DNA from: Brevibacillus_H sp041920465
GTDB taxonomy: Bacteria; Bacillota; Bacilli; Brevibacillales; Brevibacillaceae
Direction of reading: 5' to 3'
DNA length: 64,000 nucleotides
NCBI GenBank assembly: GCA_041920465.1
Contig: JBHGXW010000054.1
Coordinates: 62,001 to 126,000 of the forward strand
In this document: one piece after another, positions 26,357-35,736 of the stretch
Numbering within the stretch: the first letter of the stretch is position 1
How the letters are laid out: each line of letters opens with the position of its first letter
The notes under the pieces: model-generated
Database searches by the model: none
What the model was told of the DNA's origin: nothing
The model's input: the letters and a program-made list of their open reading frames with translations, nothing else
Position numbers and translations under genes: made by a program

Positions 26357-27601
26357 GTGCATTCTGAAACCGTAATCTTGGCGCAGCACTATCTGACATC
26401 TTTGTTTGTCATGCTTTTGATCGGTACATTGGGAGGAAAAATTGCTGGAAAGCTTCGCCTCCCGGATGTCGCTCTTTATATGGTGATTGGAATCATTTTG
26501 GGACCATCGATCTTGTCTGTTGTTCATATCCCGGCAGAATCAACCGTTAACCAGATCATTGTTTTATTCGGTGCAAGTTTTATTATTTTTCATGGCGGGG
26601 TGATTACAAGTTTATCGGTCCTGAAACAGGTTTGGCGGACAATCACTCTGCTTTCCATTGTGGGCGTTATTTTAACTGCACTGGTTGTGGCTGGTGTGGT
26701 TGCGCCGATCTTCCATGTTCCTTTTTTCGTTGCACTATTGCTTGGTTCCATTCTCGCATCAACCGATCCTGCGGCACTCGTGCCATTGTTTCAAAAGTTC
26801 CCGATCAGAAAAAAGGTTGCCCAAACCGTCATATCAGAATCTGCCTTTACAGATGCAACCGGCGCGATCATGACGACTGTCGTTTATGGTTTGCTGGTAT
26901 CAAGTTCTCAATTAAACTGGTCATCCATAGTTTGGCAATTCTTGCAGCTTTCGCTTGGCGGGATGTTCATTGGCTTGGTTACCGGGCTTTTCGCAGCATT
27001 CCTCATATCAGAAAATGATCGGGGACTCTTGAGAGAGTTTACGCCGATGGTTGTCGTTTTAACTGTGCTTGCTGCCTACTTATTGTCGGAGTGGATTCAT
27101 GCGAGCGGTTTCATGGGGGTCTTTGTTGCCGGTTTGGTCATTGGAAATGCGAAATCATTTAAACTGACGATTTTGGAAAGGGAGGAACATGCTGCTCACC
27201 AATTCATTGATGCTGTAGGCTTAAAGCTAAGAATGCTTATCTTTATTTTACTTGGAAGCCAAGTGGACTTCGCAGCCTTAAAACAATATGGTTTGTTGGG
27301 ATTGCTTGTTGTGATCATCTTTATGGGAATTGCAAGGCCGATTACAGTGCTTTGCAGCTTGCTTCCTGACAAAAAAGCAAATTGGACTCGATCTGAAGTA
27401 ATGTTTTTCTTTTGGACTCGCGAAACAGGGGTTATTGCTGCGGCGCTGGCAGGGATCATTTCAGGCTCTGGGCTTGCGTATGGAAAGCTATTGTCCGCCA
27501 TTGTTTTCGAAGCCATTTTAATCACGTTGTTGCTGCAAGCTGCCACAACTCCGTTTTTGGCAAAAAAATTAAACCTGCTGGAAAAAGCCGACCACTCTTA
27601 G
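26357..27601 (+). CDS. Cation:proton antiporter (CPA1-like)
   Basis: Multipass membrane protein of 414 residues with about 12 helices, of the sodium/hydrogen exchanger superfamily. The conserved ASTDPAALVP segment and the ESAFTDATGA segment, which hold the acidic transport residues of this family, lie near 135-165. Start is GTG 26357, with GAGAGGAG seven bases upstream; the longer frame begins at a TTG inside that site. Substrate (Na+ or K+) cannot be told. It is a single-gene unit whose terminator stem overlaps the stop codon. Confidence 0.83.
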   Translation: MHSETVILAQHYLTSLFVMLLIGTLGGKIAGKLRLPDVALYMVIGIILGPSILSVVHIPAESTVNQIIVLFGASFIIFHGGVITSLSVLKQVWRTITLLSIVGVILTALVVAGVVAPIFHVPFFVALLLGSILASTDPAALVPLFQKFPIRKKVAQTVISESAFTDATGAIMTTVVYGLLVSSSQLNWSSIVWQFLQLSLGGMFIGLVTGLFAAFLISENDRGLLREFTPMVVVLTVLAAYLLSEWIHASGFMGVFVAGLVIGNAKSFKLTILEREEHAAHQFIDAVGLKLRMLIFILLGSQVDFAALKQYGLLGLLVVIIFMGIARPITVLCSLLPDKKANWTRSEVMFFFWTRETGVIAAALAGIISGSGLAYGKLLSAIVFEAILITLLLQAATTPFLAKKLNLLEKADHS

Positions 27602-27617
27602 AATGGACGGCTTTTTT
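27582..27617. terminator. Bidirectional terminator overlapping the antiporter stop
   Basis: AAAAAGCCG (27582-27590) pairs with CGGCTTTTTT (27608-27617). T-runs on both strands serve the convergent antiporter and HAD genes. The left arm lies inside the antiporter coding end. Confidence 0.75.
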
Positions 27618-27633
27618 GTGTCTTGTTCGATTA

Positions 27634-28767
27634 TTAAGAGAACAGCTCCAGGATCTGACTCACATCATCGAGAATGTAATCAGCTTTTTCCTGTTCAAAT
27701 TTGGCTCTCGCTTCTTGTCCGGAAAGGCCTGTCAGCGTGGCGGCAAAACGGCACCCGATTGCACGAGCCGCCAAGAGGTCAGCAAGGGAATCTCCGACTA
27801 TCAACACTTCATCCGGATTCTGGATCGGCAGTTGGTATCGCATAACTTCTGCAATCGGCTTATCCAACCCGATCAGTCCCCGAACATAACAATGGGGATG
27901 TGGCTTGGAGAGCGGCGCCGCATCTGGAAACTCCTGCTCGGCCTCCAGAACATGGCTGGCAGTCACAATCCGGTTGGGATCAAACAGATCAAGCAGATTT
28001 AGCTCCTGAAACGGCACATGGGTCTCAATCGTCGGGCGTCCCGTTCCGATTCCCAGCGTTAATCCTTTTGCTTGCAGTTCTTTCAGAATGGAACGAGCTT
28101 TGGCTGGTTCAACAATCGGAATCTCATCAGTCAAGAACCCTTTTTTGCCTGTTTGGGCCGTTTCTCTGCCAATTGACCTGGCAACCAAGGCATCTCCCAA
28201 ATACCATTCCTGGAATGTCTCCTGACACAGTTTCCACAATTCGCTGTTCCGTGAAAAAATCTCCGTCTCAACCCCACAGCGCTCTTTGGCAATGACGTTC
28301 AGGTAGAGCAGCATTTCTGCTTTCTGCGCAGGCCCTTTGGCAAAATCAGGTGTGAATGAAGCAAAGTCAATCACAAATCCTGGATGCTGGGCAGCCAAGT
28401 TGGCCAAGCGTGAAACAGCCTCGCGGTCAATTTGATTCGTCAACAATCGGGCAACTTCAGCAGGCTGATACGCTTGCACGTGCTGGCAAAGACGAATCAG
28501 TTGATAGCCAAACGTGAGAAACACCATATCCCAGTTTGAATTAATTCCGCGTGACTTGATGAAGTTGAGCACTTCATCCTTGGCAAACACAGTTTGACGC
28601 ACGGCGCGGATTATTTTCTCCTCTGGCGACGGCGTGAAGTCATCACCGGCTAATTCGAGATATTGTTTGCTGTAAATCATCTCCCAGACGGTTAACGCAG
28701 AAGCATCGAAATAACGCTCTTCGCTCAAAAACACTCCGTCGACGTCAAACAAGATGGTTTTAATCAT
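27634..28767 (-). CDS. HAD-superfamily hydrolase with large cap insertion
   Basis: Predicted phosphatase/phosphotransferase of 377 residues. HAD motifs are intact: DVDGV near residue 7 (motif I nucleophile), GTGRP (motif II Thr), SKPHPHC (motif III Lys) and GDSLADLLAA (motif IV acids). About 200 residues between motifs I and II form an unusually large helical cap, so the substrate cannot be predicted. Start is ATG 28767, with AGGAG eight bases upstream. It begins 27 bases after the resE stop without a terminator between, so it is probably the last gene of the res transcript. Confidence 0.8.
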   Translation of the reverse strand: MIKTILFDVDGVFLSEERYFDASALTVWEMIYSKQYLELAGDDFTPSPEEKIIRAVRQTVFAKDEVLNFIKSRGINSNWDMVFLTFGYQLIRLCQHVQAYQPAEVARLLTNQIDREAVSRLANLAAQHPGFVIDFASFTPDFAKGPAQKAEMLLYLNVIAKERCGVETEIFSRNSELWKLCQETFQEWYLGDALVARSIGRETAQTGKKGFLTDEIPIVEPAKARSILKELQAKGLTLGIGTGRPTIETHVPFQELNLLDLFDPNRIVTASHVLEAEQEFPDAAPLSKPHPHCYVRGLIGLDKPIAEVMRYQLPIQNPDEVLIVGDSLADLLAARAIGCRFAATLTGLSGQEARAKFEQEKADYILDDVSQILELFS

Positions 28768-28794
28768 GCTGCCCACTCCTATCTCTGCTTATCT

Positions 28795-30564
28795 TTATAT
28801 TGAAGGCAAGGAGATGGTAAAGGTAGTCCCCTCTCCCAGCTTACTATGAACAGTAATGGTCCCATCGTGTGCTTCTACGATATTTTTGGCAATCGCCAGT
28901 CCCAATCCCGTCCCGGCTCTACCGCGGGTCCGCGCCTTATCCGCCTTGTAAAAGCGCTCAAAAACAAATGGCAGATCTTCCTGCGGAATGCCGCTTCCCG
29001 TATCGCTAATCTCCAGGATCAGCGGATCTGTACCCCCTGCAAGGATTTTTACCGTACCGCCTGCCGGAGTATGGCGCATCGCGTTGTCAATCAGGTTGGT
29101 CAACACTTGTTCAATCCGATCGGCATCCAGATCAAATTGTTCCACATTTGCCTGATACGACAGCTCTAGGTTGATCCCCCGATCTTTAGCCAGATTGACG
29201 AATTTGCGGTGAATCCGCTCAAGGTATGGACGGAGAACCACCGTGTCTTTGTATAATTCGGTATGCCCGGCTTCCATCCTTGCCAAGTCGAGCAATTCAT
29301 TTACCAATTTGGTCATTCGGACCGATTCGTCATAGATAATCTTTGCCAGTTCCTTATGCTCTTCCGGACTTGCCGCGATATCATCTACAATCGCTTCGCT
29401 ATAGCCTTGCAGCATGGATAACGGCGTGCGAAGTTCGTGAGAGACATTGGCAACGAAATCTTTACGCAGCTTGTCCAGCTTCCGCTCTTTGGTCATATCG
29501 CGAAGGACTGCCAGCGCGCCTCTGACCATTTCCCGGTCGTGTAACGGAACCATCACAACGGTCCAAACCCTGCCTTGCACCGGAATATCCTCGTGGATTT
29601 CCTTTTCTGTCTGCAAGACACGCTGATACATGTCAAAAATCGGGGTCGATTCGTTGTTTCGTTCATATTTCCAATCCCGCAAGAAATGTTCGGCTGGCGG
29701 GTTGGTGACCACAATTTTGCCTTCCGCGTCAATCATGATCACGCCGTCAACCATGTTTTTCAGCACGCTGGAAAGCTGCTCTTTTTCATTGGAAAGGGCA
29801 TGAATCACTTCATTGAGGCGGCTGGCCATCGTATTAAAAGTGGCTGCCAATTCCCCGATTTCATCCGTTGAGGGGTGGGTAACCTTGGCGTCGAAGTCTC
29901 CCTCCGCGATCCGTTGCGCTGTTTGCTTCATCTGGCGCAGCGGGAATGTGATCCTTGACGATAAAAAGAAAGCAAAAACGGTAGTAAGAATAAAGCCGAT
30001 AACTCCTACGACAAAAATCAGTTTTCTTACCTCGGCGACCGTTCCGTTAAAATCTTCAATCGGCTGGAACATGATCACCGCGCCGGTCTCCTTCCCTTCC
30101 AGCTTAAGCGGTGCCGCTACAGCCAAGATTTGTGTCCGTTCCGAAGGGTCGCCGTCCTCTTTGGAAATGATAATCCTTGCCGGATGAGGTTTTTGGCCAG
30201 CCAGCACTTGCTCCAGCTCAAGTTCTGGCCGGTGGATTAATTCATCAATCGATAGCCCTGATAAAAAAGGCGAGCTTGTATTGCTGTTGAGCGGACGCAA
30301 TTGGCCGTCTACGACGATAAGTCCGGTCCGGTATGCCGCCCAGAGATTGGCGGAAAAATCCATCATTTTCCGACTGCTTGGCACTTTTTCAATCGTCCTG
30401 GCTAGTCGCAGCGATAAACCGATCAAGTCTTCTGTTTGTTTATGAAAGTAATAGCTATCGAAGGACTGCACCAACAGCAAGCTGAAGATTGTCAACACCA
30501 GCGCAAATAGCGCGATAATCGTCATCCATAGCTTGCCAACGACACTGCGAAAGATCACGTCCAC
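28795..30564 (-). CDS. resE: Sensor histidine kinase ResE
   Basis: Membrane sensor kinase partnered with ResD, controlling aerobic and anaerobic respiration genes. The 589 residues hold two transmembrane helices (about 12-33 and 180-203) around an extracytoplasmic loop, a HAMP domain (204-257), a PAS-like domain (265-355), the HisKA phosphorylation site His376 in NVSHELRTP and a C-terminal ATPase domain with the N, G1 (DTGSGIP) and G2 (GTGLGLAI) boxes. GTG start directly abuts the resD stop. Position after resABCD is diagnostic. Confidence 0.94.
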   Translation of the reverse strand: MDVIFRSVVGKLWMTIIALFALVLTIFSLLLVQSFDSYYFHKQTEDLIGLSLRLARTIEKVPSSRKMMDFSANLWAAYRTGLIVVDGQLRPLNSNTSSPFLSGLSIDELIHRPELELEQVLAGQKPHPARIIISKEDGDPSERTQILAVAAPLKLEGKETGAVIMFQPIEDFNGTVAEVRKLIFVVGVIGFILTTVFAFFLSSRITFPLRQMKQTAQRIAEGDFDAKVTHPSTDEIGELAATFNTMASRLNEVIHALSNEKEQLSSVLKNMVDGVIMIDAEGKIVVTNPPAEHFLRDWKYERNNESTPIFDMYQRVLQTEKEIHEDIPVQGRVWTVVMVPLHDREMVRGALAVLRDMTKERKLDKLRKDFVANVSHELRTPLSMLQGYSEAIVDDIAASPEEHKELAKIIYDESVRMTKLVNELLDLARMEAGHTELYKDTVVLRPYLERIHRKFVNLAKDRGINLELSYQANVEQFDLDADRIEQVLTNLIDNAMRHTPAGGTVKILAGGTDPLILEISDTGSGIPQEDLPFVFERFYKADKARTRGRAGTGLGLAIAKNIVEAHDGTITVHSKLGEGTTFTISLPSI

Positions 30565-31281
30565 TTACTTTGGCACCTCAAGTTTGTATCCGACGCCCCA
30601 GACAGTTGCGATCATTTGGGCCGCCTCTGGCGATACTTTGTTTAATTTCTCGCGCAAACGCTTGATGTGGGTATCAACAGTTCGCAGGTCACCGAAGAAG
30701 TCGTAGTGCCAAACATCTTTTAACAGCTCTTCCCGGGTAAACACCTTATCCGGAGAAAGGGCTAGATAGTGCAGGAGCTCGTATTCTTTCGGTGTAAGAT
30801 TCACCTCTTGATTGCTTGCCAGCACTTTGTGTGCGTCATGGTCGATGGTCAGCTCAGGGAAAACGAGAATGGAATGGCTGTTGGTGTTTTCCGTTTTTAA
30901 ATAGGCTGTCGCCGACGCACGGCGAAGAATAGCTTTTACTCGGTAAACCACTTCACGCGGGCTGAACGGCTTCACGACATAGTCGTCAGCTCCTGCCTCA
31001 AATCCGTGGACGCGATTCGTTTCTTCCCCTTTGGCTGTCAGCATAATGATAGGGGTCGCCTTATGCTCGCGAATTCTTTGACATGCTTCAATTCCATCAA
31101 TTCCTGGAAGCATGAGGTCTAAGAGAATAATGTCGTAGTCCTCTTTCAATGCCATTTCAACAGCTTGTTCTCCGTGCTCTGCCTCATCAATAGAGAAGTT
31201 TTCACGTTCCAGATACATTTTTATTAATCGACGAATTCTTTCCTCATCATCTACTACCAGAACTTTTGCGTTTTTTTCCAT
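30565..31281 (-). CDS. resD: Response regulator ResD
   Basis: OmpR/PhoB-type regulator of 238 residues: receiver domain (5-118) with DD at 11-12, phosphoacceptor Asp55 and Lys in VVKPFSP; winged-helix DNA-binding domain (about 140-236) ending in GVGYKLE. Start is ATG 31281, preceded by AAGAGGTG; the longer frame adds 15 residues without a ribosome site. Cognate to ResE, whose gene follows directly. It activates respiratory and cytochrome genes, probably including this operon. Confidence 0.95.
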   Translation of the reverse strand: MEKNAKVLVVDDEERIRRLIKMYLERENFSIDEAEHGEQAVEMALKEDYDIILLDLMLPGIDGIEACQRIREHKATPIIMLTAKGEETNRVHGFEAGADDYVVKPFSPREVVYRVKAILRRASATAYLKTENTNSHSILVFPELTIDHDAHKVLASNQEVNLTPKEYELLHYLALSPDKVFTREELLKDVWHYDFFGDLRTVDTHIKRLREKLNKVSPEAAQMIATVWGVGYKLEVPK

Positions 31282-31325
31282 AAGATTCACCTCTTTATAG
31301 ACTAAAAAGTATGCCGATCCCTTCA

Positions 31326-32549
31326 TTAAACGCCAGCGTAGGAGTGCAAGCCGGCGATAACCAGGTTAACGAATACCAGAGTAATTAACACAATGACGAA
31401 TCCGGTTACTGCCATCCAGGCAGATTTGGTTCCGATCCAACCGCGTGAGAGACGGAGGTGGAGATAAGCACTATAGTATAACCAAACGATAAGCGCCCAT
31501 ACTTCTTTCGGGTCCCAACCCCAGAATCTGCCCCACGCTTCCGCAGCCCAGATCATGGCGAAAATAAGGGCTCCCAAAGTAAAGACCGGATATCCGATAG
31601 CGATTGCACGATAGCTGATTTCATCTATCAATTCAGGATCGATATCATCAAGTACCGGCTTCAGCGCGGCCGCAATCCGCTTCCGTGCGATCAGACGCAG
31701 CGCTCCGTACAGAATCAATCCGGAAATGACAGACCAGATCATCGTATTCAATTTACGGGCTGCATCTCTGCCTTCCATCCACGCTGGAGCCTCGAACAAA
31801 GGCTGCATTGGGCCTGCAGTGACAATCTTGGATTGGTTTGGAGCTACAATAGCAGGCAATGTATAGTCTACCTTCATCTGTTGTTCTACAGTTCCGTCTT
31901 CCTTCAATTTCGGAAACTCAAACGTAGTTTTTTGATCCATGCTGTTGAAGATTGTCACAACCAGAATAAACCCAATCAGCATAAGAACGACACTGATAAC
32001 AATTTCCAGCCACAATGTGCTTTTGCTTTTCTCGTTTTGGTTGACAGTGCGAACCAGATACATCAAACCGGCTGCAAAACCGACAGCCAATATCCCTTCT
32101 CCCAATGCGGCTGTCGTCACGTGGATTTGCAGCCAGTAGCTTTGCAAAGCTGGGATCAAGGGGGTCACTTCACGAGGAAACACACTTGCGTAGGCCAGCA
32201 TGATCACGCCCAAAGGCATGGCGAACAAGCCAAGTACAGTTACCGTATAAATCCGGTCAATGATCAGGAAGGCGAAAATAATACAGAATGCCAGAAATGC
32301 CATGAATTCAAACATATTACTGGTCGGACTGTGGCCTCCGGCGATCCACCGGGCTCCTACGTAACCCGCTTGCGCTAGAAATCCGACCAAAGCGGTTACG
32401 TATCCAAGACGGCTAAAACGTAGCTCGTGTGATTTGGGATCGCTGTTTGCCCATTTCTTCCCCGTAACCGCAATCGCGTAAAAGATTGAAGAAAGAACGT
32501 AGAGGATGAAAGCGGTTAACAAGAGGTTCTCACTAATTTGTATATACAA
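31326..32549 (-). CDS. resC: Cytochrome c biogenesis protein ResC (CcsA-type)
   Basis: Integral membrane protein of 407 residues that, with ResB, carries and attaches haem to apocytochrome c (system II). Multiple membrane helices are evident, with the haem-handling WWD-type motif WGRFWGWDPKEVW near 335-347 and conserved histidines (HVTTAALGEG region, HLRLSRGW, GLHSY at the end). A charged insert near 210-265 lies between helices. TTG start at 32549 has AAGGAGG ten bases upstream. Confidence 0.94.
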   Translation of the reverse strand: MYIQISENLLLTAFILYVLSSIFYAIAVTGKKWANSDPKSHELRFSRLGYVTALVGFLAQAGYVGARWIAGGHSPTSNMFEFMAFLAFCIIFAFLIIDRIYTVTVLGLFAMPLGVIMLAYASVFPREVTPLIPALQSYWLQIHVTTAALGEGILAVGFAAGLMYLVRTVNQNEKSKSTLWLEIVISVVLMLIGFILVVTIFNSMDQKTTFEFPKLKEDGTVEQQMKVDYTLPAIVAPNQSKIVTAGPMQPLFEAPAWMEGRDAARKLNTMIWSVISGLILYGALRLIARKRIAAALKPVLDDIDPELIDEISYRAIAIGYPVFTLGALIFAMIWAAEAWGRFWGWDPKEVWALIVWLYYSAYLHLRLSRGWIGTKSAWMAVTGFVIVLITLVFVNLVIAGLHSYAGV

Positions 32550-32596
32550 AAGTCTCGTACCTCCTTTTTGATCTGTGTACGAATCCAGGTTGCGTT

Positions 32597-34255
32597 TTAG
32601 GCGTTTTGATTTCCTTTTGCCTTATCAGCACGGGAGTTGTCAACCATACAGATGGCAAGCTCCAGTTTCTGGCGGATAAAGTCAAGCTCGCGCCTGAGCC
32701 CGAACCAGTTTTTATTGGTATGACCCGCTACATACAGCCTGCCTTTTTCCAGGTGAATCCAGATCCGGCGATGCTGCCAGTAAAACCCCATTACTAGGCC
32801 TATCATGGTGACAAAGCAGCCGAAATAGATTAACGGAAGCATTTTGTCTTTGCGGACCATGATCCCCGTGATGTCAATAATGTCCGGCTTTTGCAGACCG
32901 AGTGTATAGCGCGGATGATCCTTCTGGGTAATAAACCCGCCAGAGAGGTACACCATCTTTTCCGATGTTCCATCCGCTTCCGAAACAATCTCTATGGCAA
33001 ACATCGGATTATTGGGGGCATTCGATTTGGTTGCCGGGTTTTTCTTCTCGTCCATATAAAAATCAGGGAAATAGTCTAAAACGCGTACAGTAACACCTTC
33101 TGCCACCTTTTGTTCTTTTGCGGGTGAATATAAATCAAGCTTGATCGTACCGAGCGATTTGTTGCCGGCTTGGGTGTCGATTACCGTAAAATTAAGAGCG
33201 CCAAGCTGTGCCTCCTGCTTCCCGGATTGATATAACAGGATATCTCCTACACCCATCGGATGATTGACGACAATCGGTCCGCGCTGAATTTCCTTAAGCT
33301 TCGGCGGTGCCCCCGGCAACGAATGGTTTTCGTTTTCATAAATGACCGCATCCGTCTGGAAGTTCTTCGGAACCACTTTTCCTTCCAGATCGATCTTTTC
33401 CGGAAACTCATCTTCTGAATAGTATTCGGTCTTGTACGCTTCGTTCTTAATATAGTAAGGAGTATTCGGGATGGAAACCGTTTGCCCTTCCCTTACCCAC
33501 ACAAATTCGTCCATATAAAAGCTGGGCACATTACGTAAGAGTACGCCCAAAAGAAACAGAATCAAACCGATATGATTGACATAAGGACCCCAGCGGCTAA
33601 ACCTCGCTTTTTCCCCCATGATCGAAGTGCCTTCCTGATAGACGCGATAACCTTTTTTACGAAGTGCTTTTTTCGCATCCTCAAGCGTTTTGATATCAAC
33701 ATTACCCGCTTCTTCCCTCGACTCTCCAAATAGTTTTTGCCCTTTTAAAAAAGAGAGGTGCGGGTTGACCCTTGGTTTGCTTAATGCCTTGTATAACGGA
33801 ATGACACGATCCAAACTGCAGATGACGAGCGATGTTCCGATCATCACGAGTAAAGAAACATACCACCAGGAGGAATATAAGTTGTGAAAGCCCAAGGTGT
33901 AATAGATTTTTCCCAGTACGCCGTATGTTTGCTCATAGAACTGGGCGACCGCCTGCTCCGTCGGTACCGGAACCGGGATATAGCGTTCCTGCGGGAAAAT
34001 GGTTCCAACTGCTGATGCAACCAGGGTAATGAGTATTAATATGATTGCCACTTTAACCGACGAGAAAAAGTTCCAGATCTGATCCACTATTCCTGATTTG
34101 TAGGTTTGAGATCTTCGCGCCATCCCTTCATAACGCATGTCTGGAAACGCTGCTGCATCTATTTCTTTTCCCTGATCCAGCGGCTTGCCACAGGACTCAC
34201 ACAGCAAGGTTCCAATCGGGTTGGTGTGTCCACATTCACATTTACGTTCATCCAT
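32597..34255 (-). CDS. resB: Cytochrome c biogenesis protein ResB
   Basis: System II cytochrome c synthesis partner of ResC; 552 residues. An N-terminal zinc-ribbon-like motif (CECGH and CESCG, residues 6-23) precedes membrane helices near 70-90, 125-147 and 222-240, a large extracytoplasmic domain (about 245-470) and a final helix (474-495). The N-terminal Cys cluster is also found in Bacillus ResB. ATG 34255 follows GTGAGGAAA; 13 bases from the resA stop. Part of resABCDE. Confidence 0.94.
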   Translation of the reverse strand: MDERKCECGHTNPIGTLLCESCGKPLDQGKEIDAAAFPDMRYEGMARRSQTYKSGIVDQIWNFFSSVKVAIILILITLVASAVGTIFPQERYIPVPVPTEQAVAQFYEQTYGVLGKIYYTLGFHNLYSSWWYVSLLVMIGTSLVICSLDRVIPLYKALSKPRVNPHLSFLKGQKLFGESREEAGNVDIKTLEDAKKALRKKGYRVYQEGTSIMGEKARFSRWGPYVNHIGLILFLLGVLLRNVPSFYMDEFVWVREGQTVSIPNTPYYIKNEAYKTEYYSEDEFPEKIDLEGKVVPKNFQTDAVIYENENHSLPGAPPKLKEIQRGPIVVNHPMGVGDILLYQSGKQEAQLGALNFTVIDTQAGNKSLGTIKLDLYSPAKEQKVAEGVTVRVLDYFPDFYMDEKKNPATKSNAPNNPMFAIEIVSEADGTSEKMVYLSGGFITQKDHPRYTLGLQKPDIIDITGIMVRKDKMLPLIYFGCFVTMIGLVMGFYWQHRRIWIHLEKGRLYVAGHTNKNWFGLRRELDFIRQKLELAICMVDNSRADKAKGNQNA

Positions 34256-34268
34256 TTGGTTTCCTCAC

Positions 34269-34793
34269 TTACGGCAAAATTTTGGCCACCTTATCTTGAA
34301 TGATTTGCGCACTCATCTGACCGATAAACTCATCTTTTACAACACCGTCCTTGTCAATGAAAAATGTGGTTGGAATCGGTCCAATGTTGTACAGGCGTGT
34401 AATTTCACGCTGTTGATCGAGCCAAATAGGGAAGGTTACTCCCACTTGATCGACAAATTGTTTCACGGTTATCGGTGATTCACCAATGTTGACGCCTACA
34501 AACACGACGCCTTTATCTTTGTTCTGCTGATACTGTTTTTCCAGTTCAGGCATCTCCGTCTTACACGGCACACACCAGCTTCCCCAGAAGTTCAACACAA
34601 CCCCTTTGCCTCTTAAATCTGACAACTTTACTTGCTTTCCGTCCATCTGCTGCAGACTGAAGTTAGGCGCCTGATCTCCAACCTCTACCGTTGCGGAATC
34701 TTTCTTAAAGCTAGAGTAAACCGCAAAGATTAGCGCAGCAAACAATATCCCCAAGATAGCTACGCGAACCGGGGTGCGATTCTTATTCTTCAT
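34269..34793 (-). CDS. resA: Thiol-disulfide oxidoreductase ResA
   Basis: Membrane-anchored extracytoplasmic thioredoxin-like protein of 174 residues that reduces the haem-binding cysteines of apocytochrome c. N-terminal signal anchor at about 9-26; redox motif WCVPC with Cys74 and Cys77; cis-Pro in IGPIPTTFFID. First gene of resABCDE. AGGGGA lies upstream of the ATG, and a candidate promoter with a perfect -10 is at 34830-34835. Confidence 0.95.
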   Translation of the reverse strand: MKNKNRTPVRVAILGILFAALIFAVYSSFKKDSATVEVGDQAPNFSLQQMDGKQVKLSDLRGKGVVLNFWGSWCVPCKTEMPELEKQYQQNKDKGVVFVGVNIGESPITVKQFVDQVGVTFPIWLDQQREITRLYNIGPIPTTFFIDKDGVVKDEFIGQMSAQIIQDKVAKILP

Positions 34794-34829
34794 GCCCCAT
34801 TCCCCTGTCTGATTAGTTTATCTTCACTA

Positions 34830-34858
34830 ATTATAGCTTCCCTAAAAATAAGACCAGC
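34830..34858 (-). promoter_or_regulatory. Candidate activator-dependent promoter of the res operon
   Basis: A perfect TATAAT on the minus strand (34830-34835), 17 bases from a poor -35 (GCTGGT). A weak -35 with strong -10 fits a promoter needing ResD. AT-rich repeats resembling TTTGTGAAT lie just upstream (34865-34885). Confidence 0.45.
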
Positions 34859-34890
34859 ACACAATGTTTGAACTTTTTATGAACGATCGA

Positions 34891-35640
34891 CTATTTTTTG
34901 CGTGTTTTCGACATATTTTGCTTGATTAACCCTTGCTTCATGTGATTCAATTCACGTTCCGACAGAAAACGATACTCTCCTTTTTTTAAGCCTTCCAACG
35001 TGAGAGGGCCCAGCCGGACTCTTTCCAGCGTAATGACCGGATGACCAATCGCCTCACACATCCGCCGAACTTGACGGTTACGCCCTTCATGGATCGTCAG
35101 TTCCAGATGGGCACGCCTGCGCGATTGATCAATCTCCAGAATTCTCGCTGAACCGGGTGACGTCATGCCATCTTCAAGCATGATGCCCTCAGCCAGCTTT
35201 TTTACCTGATATGGGGTCGGGATCCCTTTCACCCATGCTCGATACACCTTATCTATCTCGTAGGAAGGATGAGCAACCTGATTGGCAAAATCCCCGTCGT
35301 TCGTCAGAAGCAAAAGACCTGACGTATCATAGTCCAAACGTCCGATCGGATAAACTCTTTCCCGGACGCCATGCAAGAGGTCCGTCACCACCTTGCGCCC
35401 CTGCGGATCATGTAAGCTGGTAATGACCCCGGTAGGTTTATAAAGGAGTATGTATACGTGTTTCTCCCGCTGGATCGGCTTGCCGTCCACCAGTATGCTG
35501 TCTCGTTCGGGATCTACCTTGGCCCCGAGCTCGGTTACCACCTTGCCGTTTACCTGCACACGGCCTTCCTTAATCCATTCCTCACAATTACGGCGAGAGG
35601 CCACTCCAGCATGCGCCAGGACTTTTTGCAAACGTTCCAT
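34891..35640 (-). CDS. rluB: 23S rRNA pseudouridine synthase RluB-type
   Basis: Modifies uridine (position 2605 in E. coli numbering) in 23S rRNA. The 249 residues have an N-terminal S4 RNA-binding domain (1-60) and a catalytic domain with Asp103 in GRLDYDTSGLLL and the NRQVRRM segment near 188. GAAGAGGTG precedes the ATG at 35640. Between spmB and resA as in B. subtilis; separated from spmB by a strong terminator, so it has its own promoter. Confidence 0.93.
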   Translation of the reverse strand: MERLQKVLAHAGVASRRNCEEWIKEGRVQVNGKVVTELGAKVDPERDSILVDGKPIQREKHVYILLYKPTGVITSLHDPQGRKVVTDLLHGVRERVYPIGRLDYDTSGLLLLTNDGDFANQVAHPSYEIDKVYRAWVKGIPTPYQVKKLAEGIMLEDGMTSPGSARILEIDQSRRRAHLELTIHEGRNRQVRRMCEAIGHPVITLERVRLGPLTLEGLKKGEYRFLSERELNHMKQGLIKQNMSKTRKK

Positions 35641-35704
35641 CTAGTTTCACCTCTTCACTCATCATACCAATCATACTCATTTCTACCATTGTGGACAAGA
35701 AAAA

Positions 35705-35735
35705 GAAAAAAACTTCCTCCGAAGCAAAGGAAGTT
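35705..35735 (-). terminator. Terminator after spmB
   Basis: AACTTCCT/AGGAAGTT stem with a nine-base loop immediately after the spmB stop, followed on the minus strand by seven T. Confidence 0.85.
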
Positions 35736-35736
35736 C

